Shown here: piece by piece, positions 53,701 to 62,989 of the stretch | Layout of the letters: each line of letters opens with the position of its first letter | Numbering within the stretch: the first letter of the stretch is position 1 | Assembly (NCBI RefSeq): GCF_000968135.1 | Contig: NZ_FO538765.1 | Span: forward strand, 1,441,819-1,505,818 | Length of the DNA: 64,000 nucleotides | Direction of reading: 5' to 3' | Origin: Magnetospira sp. QH-2 | GTDB taxonomy: Bacteria; Pseudomonadota; Alphaproteobacteria; Rhodospirillales; Magnetospiraceae | Position numbers and translations under genes: made by a program | The notes under the pieces: model-generated | Told to the model about the DNA's origin: nothing | What the model saw: only the letters and a program-made list of their open reading frames with translations | Database searches by the model: none

Positions 53701-54864
53701 TCAGTCGGCGATCACATGGGGCACGAAGCGGGCGTCGTCGCTGGTGACCCAATTGTTGTCCTCGCGCATGCCCATGCCCGCCGCCTGGGAGGCCACCAGC
53801 CAGACGCCGCAGACCGGGCGGAAGCCGTCGAAATCGGGCAGGGGGTGGTAGGCCTGAAGAACAAAGCCCTCCTCGCCATAGGGGCCCACCTTGGGGGTAT
53901 GTGGCACGGCGCCGTCTTCCACCAGGGTGATGTCCCAGCCCTCGCGGGAGAACAGCGGTTTCTTGACAAAGGTCCCGCCCAGGTCGGCCGCGCGCGGGTC
54001 GCCTTCGAAGTAGGCCGGTAGCAGGTTGGGGTGGCCCTCGTACATCTCCCACAGCAGGGGCAGCAGGCCTTTGTTGGAGAGCAGGGACTTCCACAGGGGC
54101 TCGATGAAGGTACAGCCGCTGTCGGGGATCTGGGCGCCGAAATCCTCGGCCATCATCCATTCCCAGGGATAGAGCTTGAACAAGGTGGTGACGGCCTCAT
54201 CCTCGGTATCTGTAAAGCGACGGTCGGGAGAGAGCCCCAGGTCTTCCATATAGAGGAACCGGGTCTCCAGTCCCGCCTGAGTGGCCACGTCTTCCAGGTA
54301 GGCCACCGTCGCGCGGTCCTCGGTGCTGTCCTTGGCGCAGGCGAAATGCAAGCGACCCGGGATGCCCATGTTGGACAGGGATTCCTGCAATCGCTCATGC
54401 AGGGAATTGAACTGATCGCAGCCCGGCGGGATGATGCCGCGCTCCATGGCCTGTTCCAGCCAGACCCATTGAAAGATCGAGGCCTCGAACAGGGATGTGG
54501 GCGTATCGGCGTTGTATTCCAAAAGCTTGGCCGGGCTTTGGCCGTCATAGACAAAGTCCATGCGGCCATAGAGATTGCGTTCCCGGTCGGCCCAGCTATC
54601 GGCGATGGGTTGCCAGAACAACTCCGGCACCGCCAGCTTCTTGAGCACTTCCTCGTCGTTGACGGCCCGCTCGACCACCTCGAAGCAGAATTGTTCCAGC
54701 TCCTCCACCGGGTCTTCCAGGTCGTCTTCGATCTGGCGCAAGGAGAACTTGTAGCACAGGCTCTCATCCCAATAGGGATCGCCGTCGAGGGAATGGAAGC
54801 TAAAGCCGTTTTGCTCGGCGGTGGCTTTCCAGTCCTCGCGCTCGGGAATGGCAATGCGGTCCAT
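53701..54864 (-). CDS. Glutathionylspermidine synthase-family ATP-grasp protein (YgiC-like)
   Basis: This 387-aa protein of the preATP-grasp/glutathionylspermidine synthase family has FELYPWEWM-type motif LFKLYPWEWMMAEDFG, FIEPLWKSLLSNKGLLPLLW, TFVKKPLFSREGWDI and GFVLQAYHPLPDFDG. The amidase half of true GspS is absent, as in E. coli YgiC and YjfC. Its substrate is probably a peptide or polyamine, not established. It overlaps the YgiB-like gene by ATGA. Confidence 0.9.
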   Translation of the reverse strand: MDRIAIPEREDWKATAEQNGFSFHSLDGDPYWDESLCYKFSLRQIEDDLEDPVEELEQFCFEVVERAVNDEEVLKKLAVPELFWQPIADSWADRERNLYGRMDFVYDGQSPAKLLEYNADTPTSLFEASIFQWVWLEQAMERGIIPPGCDQFNSLHERLQESLSNMGIPGRLHFACAKDSTEDRATVAYLEDVATQAGLETRFLYMEDLGLSPDRRFTDTEDEAVTTLFKLYPWEWMMAEDFGAQIPDSGCTFIEPLWKSLLSNKGLLPLLWEMYEGHPNLLPAYFEGDPRAADLGGTFVKKPLFSREGWDITLVEDGAVPHTPKVGPYGEEGFVLQAYHPLPDFDGFRPVCGVWLVASQAAGMGMREDNNWVTSDDARFVPHVIAD

Positions 54865-55436
54865 CAGCCGCCAAAACTGCGGTAGCCGGTGCGCGTCGAC
54901 CCGGTGGGCATGCGCGCCGTCTGTCCAAGGCTGGAAGCCCGGCTGCCGAAACCACCCCGGCGCATGGTAGAGGTCTTGACGCTGGGGGTCTTGGTCAGTG
55001 ATTGCGGCACCTTGGTCATGCCGGTTTTGGAGGCCACGGTCTTGTTGTCGGCGGTGCGATAGGACTTGGCGTCGTCGGAGGAGCGATACAGGGGTTGGCT
55101 GCGCCCGGCCATCATCTGGCCCATCATGAAGCCCATCATCATGGGCATGAAGACCGAGCCGCCCGATTGGGTCTGATAGGGGGAATCTTCGCATTGCCCG
55201 GCGCCGAAATCGGCTTCGCAGTCGCCCTTGGAAGTATACTTGGGCGCCACCTTGGCATGCTGTTCCTGGGAAGCAGCCAGGGATTCCGTGCAGAGTTCCT
55301 TGGTCATGCCCGGGGTGATCATGCATTGATCAACGCTCTCGAAAACCCCCACGTCCACTTGACTTTCCTCGCAGGCGGTCAGGGCGAGGGCAGAGGCCCC
55401 CATCATGACCAGGGCAACGTGACGCGAACGCTTCAT
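54864..55436 (-). CDS. DUF1190 (YgiB-like) lipoprotein
   Basis: This 190-aa protein has lipobox ALALTAC (Cys22) and the DUF1190 pattern VFESVDQCMITPGMTKELC, YTSKGDCEADFGAGQCE, a Met-rich run (PMMMGFMMGQMMAG) and a Ser/Thr/Gly/Arg-rich tail. YgiB-YgiC pairs occur in E. coli beside tolC. The ATG with AAGGAG upstream is used; a TTG five codons earlier is not. Confidence 0.87.
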   Translation of the reverse strand: MKRSRHVALVMMGASALALTACEESQVDVGVFESVDQCMITPGMTKELCTESLAASQEQHAKVAPKYTSKGDCEADFGAGQCEDSPYQTQSGGSVFMPMMMGFMMGQMMAGRSQPLYRSSDDAKSYRTADNKTVASKTGMTKVPQSLTKTPSVKTSTMRRGGFGSRASSLGQTARMPTGSTRTGYRSFGG

Positions 55437-55506
55437 GACAAACTCCTTCAACTCCGGATACGGGTTGTTCCGAATATGGGCAGATTAACCAAGGAATGAA
55501 AGGGTG

Positions 55507-56199
55507 TCAGGCCTTTTCCGCATCCAGGGAATATCCGGCGCCGCGCACCGTGCGGATCAGGTCGGGCATTTTCTCGCCATTCAACGCCTTGCGCAGGCGG
55601 CGGATATGCACATCAACGGTGCGCTCTTCCACATGGATATTGCGGCCCCAGACCAGATCCAGCAACTGTTCGCGGGAGAACACCCGGCCCGGCCGTTCGA
55701 TCAAGGTGGTGAGCAGGCGGAACTCGGTCGGGCCCAAATGCACCGACGTGCCGTTGCGGGTTACCTTGTGTTCCAGCAGATCGATGGAGATATCGCCGTA
55801 ATCCAGCTTGTCTTCGCTCAGGGCCGGGCGGGCCCGACGCAGCACGGCCCGTACCCGTGCGACCATCTCGCTGGGCAGGAACGGCTTGACCACATAGTCG
55901 TCGGCGCCGTTATCGAGGCCCCGGATGCGGTCGCCTTCCTCGCCCCGGGCGGTGAGCATGATCACCGGCAGGCCTCGGGTTTCCTTTTTGGAGCGCAGGC
56001 GTCGGCAGACTTCCAGCCCGGAGAGTTCCGGCAGCATCCAATCCAGGATTACCAGATCCGGCTGTTCCTCTTCCACTTTGACGAGGGCGTCTTCGCCGGT
56101 CCCGGCGATGGATGTGCGGAAATCAGCCTTCGAGAGGTTATAGTGCAAGACCTCCGCCTGGGGGGCTTCGTCCTCTACAATCAGGATCAGCGGCTTCAT
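55507..56199 (-). CDS. phoB: Phosphate regulon response regulator PhoB
   Basis: This 230-aa OmpR-family regulator has a receiver domain with the phospho-acceptor Asp in LVILDWMLPELSGLE, the switch Thr/Ser in MLTARGEEGD and Lys in YVVKPF. The winged-helix DNA-binding domain starts at about residue 130 and contains RPGRVFSREQLLDLVWG and RTVDVHIRRLRKAL. It is the last gene of the minus-strand pho cluster and should bind the Pho box before pstS. Confidence 0.95.
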   Translation of the reverse strand: MKPLILIVEDEAPQAEVLHYNLSKADFRTSIAGTGEDALVKVEEEQPDLVILDWMLPELSGLEVCRRLRSKKETRGLPVIMLTARGEEGDRIRGLDNGADDYVVKPFLPSEMVARVRAVLRRARPALSEDKLDYGDISIDLLEHKVTRNGTSVHLGPTEFRLLTTLIERPGRVFSREQLLDLVWGRNIHVEERTVDVHIRRLRKALNGEKMPDLIRTVRGAGYSLDAEKA

Positions 56200-56232
56200 G
56201 AGTCCTCCGTATTGCCTCTTTGCGTCCGGTAA

Positions 56233-56961
56233 TTAAGCGTCGATCTCGACCACAGTGGTCGAGGTGCTATCGTCCTTGGGGCGTTCCTGGTCGGGAATTT
56301 CCCCTTCGACAAGGAAGTGGACCTGTTCGGCGATAAAGGTCGCGTGGTCGCCGATACGCTCCAGGTTCTTGGCAATGAACAGTAAGTGCGTGCAAGCCGT
56401 GATGTTCCGGTGGTCTTCCATCATGTAGGTCAAAAGCTCGCGAAACAAGCTGGTATGGAGCTGATCAACCTCTTCATCGCGGTTCCAGACATCGGTGGCC
56501 ATCTCGGTATCGCGGCTGAGATAGGCATCCAGCACATTCTTGACCATTTCCTGGACCAGGGTGCCCATGCGGGAAATGGTGGTGATGGCGCCACTGAAAG
56601 CCGGTGCCTTGGCCAGGGCCAGATTGCGCTTGGCGACATTCTTGGCGTAGTCGCCCATGCGTTCCAGCGTGCTGGCCACTTTCAAGGCCGCGATCACGGC
56701 GCGCAGGTCGTCGGCATGAGGGTGTCGCAGAGCCAGGATGCGCAGGGTCATTTGGTCTATTTCCCGCTCCATTTCGTCAATGCGTTCGTCATGGGCCATG
56801 ACTTCCGTGGACAGCTTGGTGTTGCCGCGCACCAAAGCGAGAATGGCGTCTGAGAACTGCGCTTCGACCAGACCACCCATTTTGGCGACGGTATTTTCCA
56901 GCGTCTTGAGCTCTTGCTCGAAGGCGCGGTTCGTATGTTCGTGCTCGGTATCCTGCGGCAT
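56233..56961 (-). CDS. phoU: Phosphate signalling protein PhoU
   Basis: This 242-aa two-repeat helical protein has metal-binding-like motifs VMAHDERIDEMEREID and WNRDEEVDQLHTSLF, and the two three-helix bundles of PhoU (LRAVIAALKVASTLERMGDYAKNVA; LLFIAKNLERIGDHATFIAE). PhoU signals phosphate sufficiency from the Pst transporter to PhoR. The start with GAGG upstream is used. It lies between pstB and phoB. Confidence 0.95.
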   Translation of the reverse strand: MPQDTEHEHTNRAFEQELKTLENTVAKMGGLVEAQFSDAILALVRGNTKLSTEVMAHDERIDEMEREIDQMTLRILALRHPHADDLRAVIAALKVASTLERMGDYAKNVAKRNLALAKAPAFSGAITTISRMGTLVQEMVKNVLDAYLSRDTEMATDVWNRDEEVDQLHTSLFRELLTYMMEDHRNITACTHLLFIAKNLERIGDHATFIAEQVHFLVEGEIPDQERPKDDSTSTTVVEIDA

Positions 56962-56990
56962 GGATCGGATCCTCATAGCGTCCGGGGATG

Positions 56991-57809
56991 TCAGCCGAAG
57001 CGGCCAGTAACGTAATCCTGGGTGCGTTGTTCCTGCGGATTGGTGAAGATTACCTCGGTATCATCCAGTTCCACCAGGTCGCCCAGGTGGAAGAAGGCGG
57101 TCTTTTGCGACACCCGCGCCGCCTGGGACATGGAATGGGTGACGATGATGATGGTGAAGCTGGCCCGAAGCTCATCGATCAGGTCTTCGATCTTGGATGT
57201 GGCGATGGGATCCAGGGCCGAGCAGGGCTCATCCATCAAGATAACTTCCGGCTGCACGGCGATGGCGCGGGCGATGCATAGCCGTTGCTGCTGTCCACCC
57301 GACAGGCCGGTACCCGGTTGATCCAGGCGGTCTTTGACCTCGCCCCACAGCCCGGCTTTTTCCAGGCTCATCTGTACCAGGCCATCCATTTCGTCCTTGT
57401 GGTCGATCAGACCGTGGATGCGCGGGCCGTAGGAAACATTTTCATAGATCGACTTGGGGAAGGGGTTGGGTTTTTGGAACACCATGCCGACCCGGGCCCG
57501 AAGCTCGACCACGTCGAGCCGACGGTCATAGATATCTCCGCCGTCAAGCAGAATATCCCCGGTGACGCGGCAGATGTCGATGGTATCGTTCATCCTGTTG
57601 AGGCAGCGCAGGAAGGTAGATTTTCCGCAGCCCGACGGGCCAATGAAAGCCGTTACTTCCTTTTCGCCAATGTCCATGCTCACATCGCGGATGGCTTGCT
57701 TGTCCGCATAGTAGACGTCCACATTGCGGACGGCCACCTTGGGGGTTCCCTCAGTCATCAGAGGCTGACCCGCGGTTGGAGTGGGTATATCGAGATGTAC
57801 GTTGCTCAC
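56991..57809 (-). CDS. pstB: Phosphate ABC transporter ATP-binding protein PstB
   Basis: This 272-aa ABC ATPase has Walker [10 protein letters not shown], signature [14 protein letters not shown], Walker [14 protein letters not shown] and the H-loop ITHS-type [12 protein letters not shown]. It starts at GTG with GGAG upstream, 14 bp after pstA. Confidence 0.96.
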   Translation of the reverse strand: MSNVHLDIPTPTAGQPLMTEGTPKVAVRNVDVYYADKQAIRDVSMDIGEKEVTAFIGPSGCGKSTFLRCLNRMNDTIDICRVTGDILLDGGDIYDRRLDVVELRARVGMVFQKPNPFPKSIYENVSYGPRIHGLIDHKDEMDGLVQMSLEKAGLWGEVKDRLDQPGTGLSGGQQQRLCIARAIAVQPEVILMDEPCSALDPIATSKIEDLIDELRASFTIIIVTHSMSQAARVSQKTAFFHLGDLVELDDTEVIFTNPQEQRTQDYVTGRFG

Positions 57810-57822
57810 GGTTTTTTATCTC

Positions 57823-59118
57823 CTACCAGCGGCGTTCGAATTTCTTGCGCATCCAGACCGCGGCGCCATTCATCAGCACCAGGAAGGCCAGAAGCACCAT
57901 GATGGCTGCCGAGGTTCGCTCGACAAAGGCGCGTTCGGGGCTATCGGCCCACAAATATACCTGAACCGGCAGAGCCGTGGCCGGGTCGAAGGGGCCCTTG
58001 GGAATATCGACGATAAAGGCGACCATACCAATCATCAGCAATGGGGCCGACTCCCCCAAGGCCCGGGCCATGCCGATGATGGTGCCGGTCAGCATGCCGG
58101 GTAATGCCAAAGGCACCACATGGTGAAACACAGCCTGCATCTTTGAGGCTCCGACGCCCAGAGCGGCTTCCCGGATCCACGGCGGAACGGCGGTGAGAGC
58201 GGCGCGAGAGGCAATGATGATCGTCGGGAGAGTCATCAAGGTTAGCACCAGGCCACCAACGATCGGTGCTGATCGGGGCAGGCCGAAAACACTGAGGAAC
58301 ATGGCCAGACCCAGCAGCCCGAAGACAATGGAGGGAACCGCGGCCAGGTTGTTGATGTTGACCTCAATGGCGTCGGTGAACTTGTTCTTCGGAGCGAACT
58401 CCTCCAGATAGATGGCGGCCGCGACACCGATCGGAAAGGATAGCAGCAGGGTGACCACCAGGGTAATACCCGATCCCACCACCGCTCCGAGAATGCCCGC
58501 CAATTCCGGTTCCCGGGAGTCACCGGAAGTGAAGAACAAGGTGTTGAATTCCGACCGGATCAGGCCTTGGTCTTGGAGCGTTTTGACCCAGGCCAGTTCC
58601 TTGTCGGAAATACGGCGATCGCTCTCAGGCACATCAGCACGGATATACCCCTTGATGTATTGATCGACGTCATCGGATAGGGGCACCGTAATGGTGATCC
58701 GCTGACCGATGATGCTGGGATCCTCCATGGCCATTTCGCGCGCGAAGAACGTCGCCCCGTCACTGACCAAGCCATAGAGTTTGCGTTTGTCCCGTCGACC
58801 GGTGACGTCCGGAAACAGGTCGCGCATGGCCTTCTTGACCAAGATCCGATAGTCGGCCGAAGAAAGAGTGTCCGGCTTGCGCTCGCCCTGTGGATCGATG
58901 ACTTGTTCGTCCATGTATATTTCCAATGGCATCACGGTCTGCCAAAACGCCGAGTAGCCATTCCCGAAAATGGTTCCAAACAGCACGATCAGCATGATCA
59001 GCGCGGCGCCGATGGCGGCTATGCCGTAGGCGCGAAACCGAAATTCCGCCGAGTATCGCTGTTTGAGACTCGCTCGGACTTTTTCCGCGGTCTGAAGGGA
59101 GCTGAGATTGACGGACAT
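57823..59118 (-). CDS. pstA: Phosphate ABC transporter permease PstA
   Basis: This 431-aa permease has a C-terminal BPD_transp_1 domain of six helices (EAA loop AALTAVPPWIREAALGVGAS) and a long N-terminal extension (about 200 residues) with one membrane helix and a periplasmic-looking part (YMDEQVIDPQGERKPD). The extended PstA is the form common in alphaproteobacteria; E. coli PstA is about 296 aa. The start ATG follows GAGG. Confidence 0.94.
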   Translation of the reverse strand: MSVNLSSLQTAEKVRASLKQRYSAEFRFRAYGIAAIGAALIMLIVLFGTIFGNGYSAFWQTVMPLEIYMDEQVIDPQGERKPDTLSSADYRILVKKAMRDLFPDVTGRRDKRKLYGLVSDGATFFAREMAMEDPSIIGQRITITVPLSDDVDQYIKGYIRADVPESDRRISDKELAWVKTLQDQGLIRSEFNTLFFTSGDSREPELAGILGAVVGSGITLVVTLLLSFPIGVAAAIYLEEFAPKNKFTDAIEVNINNLAAVPSIVFGLLGLAMFLSVFGLPRSAPIVGGLVLTLMTLPTIIIASRAALTAVPPWIREAALGVGASKMQAVFHHVVPLALPGMLTGTIIGMARALGESAPLLMIGMVAFIVDIPKGPFDPATALPVQVYLWADSPERAFVERTSAAIMVLLAFLVLMNGAAVWMRKKFERRW

Positions 59119-59125
59119 GGCGGCC

Positions 59126-60508
59126 TCACTCGTATTGTTCGCGGTACTTGCGTACCACATAGAGGGCGATCATATTGAGCACCAGCGTGACGCAGAAAAG
59201 CACCAAGCCCAGGGCGAAGGCCGCCAGGGTCTTGGGGCTGTCAAACTCCTGATCTCCGACCAGCAACGTGACAATCTGCACAGTCACCGTGGTCACTGCC
59301 TGGAATGGGTTCGCGGTCAGATTCGCGGCTAAACCGGCGGCCATCACAACGATCATGGTTTCGCCAATGGCCCTGGAAACGGCCAGCAGGATTCCGCCAA
59401 CGATACCCGGAAGGGCGGAAGGCAGGACCACGCGGCGAATGGTTTCGGATCTGGTCCCCCCCAGCGCATAGGAACCGTCTCGTTGCGCCTGCGGGACGGC
59501 GGTGATCGCATCGTCCGAAAGGGAAGAGACCAGCGGGATAATCATAATGCCCATGACCGCGCCCGCCGCCAGCGCGCTTTCCGATGAAATATCCAGACCC
59601 ATCAGACTGCCGCTGTCACGGAAAAAGGGCGCCACGGTAAGAGCCGCGAAAAAGCCGTAAACGACCGTCGGGATACCAGCCAGGATTTCGAGGACCGGCT
59701 TGATCATGTCGCGGGCCTTGCGGTTGGCGTATTCGGACATATAAATGGCCGAGAGCAGGCCGATGGGCACCGCCACCACCATGGCAATCAGCGTGATCAG
59801 CAAGGTTCCGGCGAACAGCGGAAGGGCGCCGAACGCGCCGGAGGAACCAACCTGATCCGCGCGCAAGGATGTCTGCGGGCTCCATTCCGTGCCAAACAGG
59901 AATTCCGCGACGGGGACGCTCTCGAAAAAGCGGATTGATTCGAAAACCAGCGATAACACGATGCCGATGGTGATGAAAATCGCCAGGGTCGAGCAGGCCA
60001 CCATGAAAAAGGTCACGGTTTTCTCGACCGCGTTGCGGGCCCGAAGAGCCGGGGCAATGAATTTCCGGCCGAAGGCAAGGCCAGCGGCGGCAAGACCCAA
60101 AACCAGCGTTATCCGCGCCATCAGGCTGTAAAACAGGAGGTCTGCATAGCGGGCCGCGGCCGCGCGGTTCACCTCATTGGTATCGGAGGCAATGTTTCCC
60201 GCCGCAATATTGCGGATATCGTTGATCAGGAGAGCCAGTTCCGCTTTCGACGATGCTTCCATCACATCTTGCGGCAAGGTGCTCACCAGGAGCAGCTCGA
60301 GAATCGGCCCTTCGAGGGAAACCCATAGGATCAGAAGGCTCAACGCGGGCAAAGCGCACCACAGGGCAATGTAGTACCCGTGATAAGAGGGCAACGAATG
60401 CAGTCGGCTGGCCTGACCTCCGACGGTCAAAAGCGCGCGGGCGCGACCGGTCCAAAAGGCCATGAGGGCGAGACCGAGAATGGCGAGAATAAGGGCGAAG
60501 GTTTGCAT
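59126..60508 (-). CDS. pstC: Phosphate ABC transporter permease PstC
   Basis: This 460-aa permease has an N-terminal extension (about 140 residues, extra helices) followed by the six-helix transport domain. It carries PIGLLSAIYMSEYANRKARD and the EAA loop DAITAVPQAQRDGSYALGGT. It lies 118 bp after pstS, with a strong hairpin in the gap, and 7 bp before pstA. Confidence 0.94.
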   Translation of the reverse strand: MQTFALILAILGLALMAFWTGRARALLTVGGQASRLHSLPSYHGYYIALWCALPALSLLILWVSLEGPILELLLVSTLPQDVMEASSKAELALLINDIRNIAAGNIASDTNEVNRAAAARYADLLFYSLMARITLVLGLAAAGLAFGRKFIAPALRARNAVEKTVTFFMVACSTLAIFITIGIVLSLVFESIRFFESVPVAEFLFGTEWSPQTSLRADQVGSSGAFGALPLFAGTLLITLIAMVVAVPIGLLSAIYMSEYANRKARDMIKPVLEILAGIPTVVYGFFAALTVAPFFRDSGSLMGLDISSESALAAGAVMGIMIIPLVSSLSDDAITAVPQAQRDGSYALGGTRSETIRRVVLPSALPGIVGGILLAVSRAIGETMIVVMAAGLAANLTANPFQAVTTVTVQIVTLLVGDQEFDSPKTLAAFALGLVLFCVTLVLNMIALYVVRKYREQYE

Positions 60509-60585
60509 GGTTATGAGCGCCGATTGGGTAAAAGAGTACGGAACAGCTCTTTCTATGGTTCTTGCGGGTCGCGAAGGGGGTGTTC

Positions 60586-60610
60586 GGTGGCCGATCGAAA
60601 TCGGCCACCG
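60586..60610 (-). promoter_or_regulatory. Intercistronic hairpin pstS-pstC
   Basis: This perfect 10-bp stem (CGGTGGCCGAT with ATCGGCCACCG) with a four-base loop lies between pstS and pstC. No T-run follows on the minus strand. It is likely an RNA-stability or partial-termination element that lets pstS be made in excess over the membrane parts. Confidence 0.55.
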
Positions 60611-60626
60611 GGAATGTTGGTAATGG

Positions 60627-61685
60627 TTATTTGACGTCTTCGTTGACGTTGTTGGCCATTTCTGAGGTCGCGTTGCGGAACTTGGCCCGCTCGGCGGTGG
60701 GCATCGGAATCAGACCCTTGTCACTCAGGTATCCTTCTTCGCCCCAAGCCTTGTCGCTAGTGAACTCGGCCAGGTATTCCTTGATGCCGGGGATCTTTCC
60801 GACATGGGCCTGCTTCACGTAGAACCACAACGGGCGGGACACCGGATACTCGGAAGCGGCGATGTTTTCGAATGTCGGGTCCACGCCATCAATGTTGGAG
60901 CCCTGGATCTTGTCGGCATTCTGATCAAGGAAGGAGAAGCCGAACACGCCGAAGGCCATCGGATTGGCATCCAGCTTCTGAACGATCAGGTTGTCGTTCT
61001 CGCCGGCTTCCACATAAGCACCATCTTCACGCACGCCGTGGCAAACAGCCTTGTACTTCTTTTTGTCGGACTTCTTCATGGCCTTGATCCAGCCAAACTT
61101 TTTGCAGCCGCCTTCCATGGCCAACTCGGCGAAGGCATCGCGGGTGCCGGAGGTCGGCGGCGGGCCGAGGACTTCAATCTTGGAGTCCGGCAGGGACTTG
61201 TCGATGTCGGACCACTTCTTGTAGGGATTTTCGACCAGAGTCTCGGAGCCGTCCGGGTTCGGTACGTGAGCGGCCGTGGCCAGGAAGATCTGCTTGCGGG
61301 TGATCTTCATCTGCGGGGCCTTTTTGGAGCTGGCCATCACGATGCCGTCGTAACCGATCTTCACCGCGGTGATTTCGGTGACGCCGTTCTTCATGCAATC
61401 TGCAACCTGGGACTTCTTGATGCCCGAGGAGGAGTTGGTGACGTCAGGGTGCTCGACGCCGACACCGGCACAGAACAGCTTCAAACCACCGCCGGATCCG
61501 GTGGATTCGATAACCGGGGTCTTGAACTTGGTGGTCTTGCCGAACTGTTCGGCCACGGTGGTGGCAAAAGGGTAAACGGTAGAGGAGCCGACGATGCGGA
61601 TCTGGTCACGGGCTTCGGCGGTGCCGGTAAAACCAGCTGCCGCAGCAGACACGACCGCCGCCAGGGCGATTCTCTTTGTGAACAT
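60627..61685 (-). CDS. pstS: Phosphate-binding periplasmic protein PstS
   Basis: This 352-aa solute-binding protein has a signal peptide (ALAAVVSAAAAGFTGTAEA). Phosphate-site segments IVGSSTVYPFATTVAEQFG, VIESTGSGGGLKLFC and PPPTSGTRDAFAELAMEGG give the Ser/Thr, Arg and Asp ligands of PstS. It is the first gene of the pst operon, preceded by a Pho box. Confidence 0.95.
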   Translation of the reverse strand: MFTKRIALAAVVSAAAAGFTGTAEARDQIRIVGSSTVYPFATTVAEQFGKTTKFKTPVIESTGSGGGLKLFCAGVGVEHPDVTNSSSGIKKSQVADCMKNGVTEITAVKIGYDGIVMASSKKAPQMKITRKQIFLATAAHVPNPDGSETLVENPYKKWSDIDKSLPDSKIEVLGPPPTSGTRDAFAELAMEGGCKKFGWIKAMKKSDKKKYKAVCHGVREDGAYVEAGENDNLIVQKLDANPMAFGVFGFSFLDQNADKIQGSNIDGVDPTFENIAASEYPVSRPLWFYVKQAHVGKIPGIKEYLAEFTSDKAWGEEGYLSDKGLIPMPTAERAKFRNATSEMANNVNEDVK

Positions 61686-61783
61686 GGAATATCTCTCTGT
61701 TTGCTAAAAGTGAACACGCCGTCGCCCCTTGGGGCCGACACCATGATCATATTTTTAACCAGAGGCACTATTATTACCGGGGC

Positions 61784-61801
61784 GTGACAGGAATATGACA
61801 C
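61784..61801 (-). promoter_or_regulatory. Pho box upstream of pstS
   Basis: On the minus strand GTGTCATATTCCTGTCAC contains two TGTCA half-sites 11 bp apart, matching the PhoB consensus (CTGTCATA-like repeats). It ends about 100 bp before the pstS start and lies just after the phoR stop. Confidence 0.8.
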
Positions 61802-61807
61802 CAACAC

Positions 61808-62917
61808 CTAAACGGCGGGGTCGTCCAGGCTGCAAGGCAGGGTAACGGTGACCGATGTTCCATGGTCCGGCTTGCTGCGGATGGAGAGGCGGCCCCGATG
61901 GCGGCTGACAATATGCTTAACGATGGCGAGGCCCAGTCCGGTTCCACCGAGATCCCGTGATCGCCCTTTGTCGACGCGGTAGAAACGCTCGGTCAAACGG
62001 GGGATCTGCTCCGCGGGAATCGCATCCCCTTGATTGGCGATCACGACAGAGACTCCTTCACTTCGGTGAAAGGGGACCCGGTCGACTTTTTTCAAGGTAA
62101 CCGTCACCGGATGGCCTTCCTCGCCATATTTCAAGGCGTTATCGAACAGGTTGGTGAATACCTCCGAAAGTTCATCATGATCACCGGATATCCGCGGAAG
62201 GTTCTCGCAAGGTTGAATGCTCAGTTCCATGTTGCGCTTCTTGGCCCGCAATATGAAAGAAACGGCGATCTCATCGATCAGGTTACCCAGGTCCACCGCG
62301 CCGCGCGGTGGCACATGCTCGCGCACCTCGACCTTGGACAAGGACAACAGATCATCGATCAGCCGCTTCATGCGGTGAGCCTCGGTGTCCATGATGGCAA
62401 GGAACCGCTTGCGGGCCTCGTCATCGTTCCAGCCCACACCCCGCAGGGTCTCGATAAAACCGATCAGGGTCGAGAGAGGGGAGCGCAATTCGTGCGACAC
62501 GTTGGCGACGAAATCCGCATGCATCTGTTCCGTGGCGCGGATGCTGGTGATGTCGTTGAGCATGATCAGCGCTCGGGCGAAACCGGTATGCTTTTTCTCT
62601 TTCAAGGCCGTCACGGTGAATTGAAAGGTCTGGGCCACCGGTGCGGCAATGACGAATTCCCCGTCGCTCAACGGTGCACCATCGAGCACCTTGTCCACCC
62701 CGTCAAGCAGGCGGGGATGGCGCAGGGACAAGGCGAGATCGTGATCGCGGGGAGTCTCGCTGAGCAGCGGTTCGGCGGCCCCGTTGAAATCAATAACCTG
62801 CCGTTCGCGATTGAGCAAAATCACCGGCACCGGCAGGCTCTGCATGATTGCGGCGTCGATGCGCCTCACGCCTTTCTTATTCATGGTTTTTGTCGCATTC
62901 AGAACCTCGGCGTTCAC
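61808..62917 (-). CDS. phoR: Phosphate regulon sensor kinase PhoR
   Basis: This 369-aa histidine kinase has a PAS domain (about 20-125, PVPVILLNRERQVIDFNGAA) and HisKA with phospho-acceptor His in SHELRSPLSTLIGFIE. HATPase_c has LFDNALKYGEEG and DLGGTGLGLAIVKHIV. No membrane helix is present in the window-visible protein, unlike E. coli PhoR. The start is taken at GTG 62917 behind GAGGG; ATG 62884 is possible. It lies directly upstream of the pst operon, so it is expected to phosphorylate PhoB. Confidence 0.9.
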   Translation of the reverse strand: MNAEVLNATKTMNKKGVRRIDAAIMQSLPVPVILLNRERQVIDFNGAAEPLLSETPRDHDLALSLRHPRLLDGVDKVLDGAPLSDGEFVIAAPVAQTFQFTVTALKEKKHTGFARALIMLNDITSIRATEQMHADFVANVSHELRSPLSTLIGFIETLRGVGWNDDEARKRFLAIMDTEAHRMKRLIDDLLSLSKVEVREHVPPRGAVDLGNLIDEIAVSFILRAKKRNMELSIQPCENLPRISGDHDELSEVFTNLFDNALKYGEEGHPVTVTLKKVDRVPFHRSEGVSVVIANQGDAIPAEQIPRLTERFYRVDKGRSRDLGGTGLGLAIVKHIVSRHRGRLSIRSKPDHGTSVTVTLPCSLDDPAV

Positions 62918-62989
62918 CGTTCCGGACCCTCTTGGGTCCTGAATAGGGGATCTCAATGACGCTATTATGACGAATTGGAAAGGCGGTGG

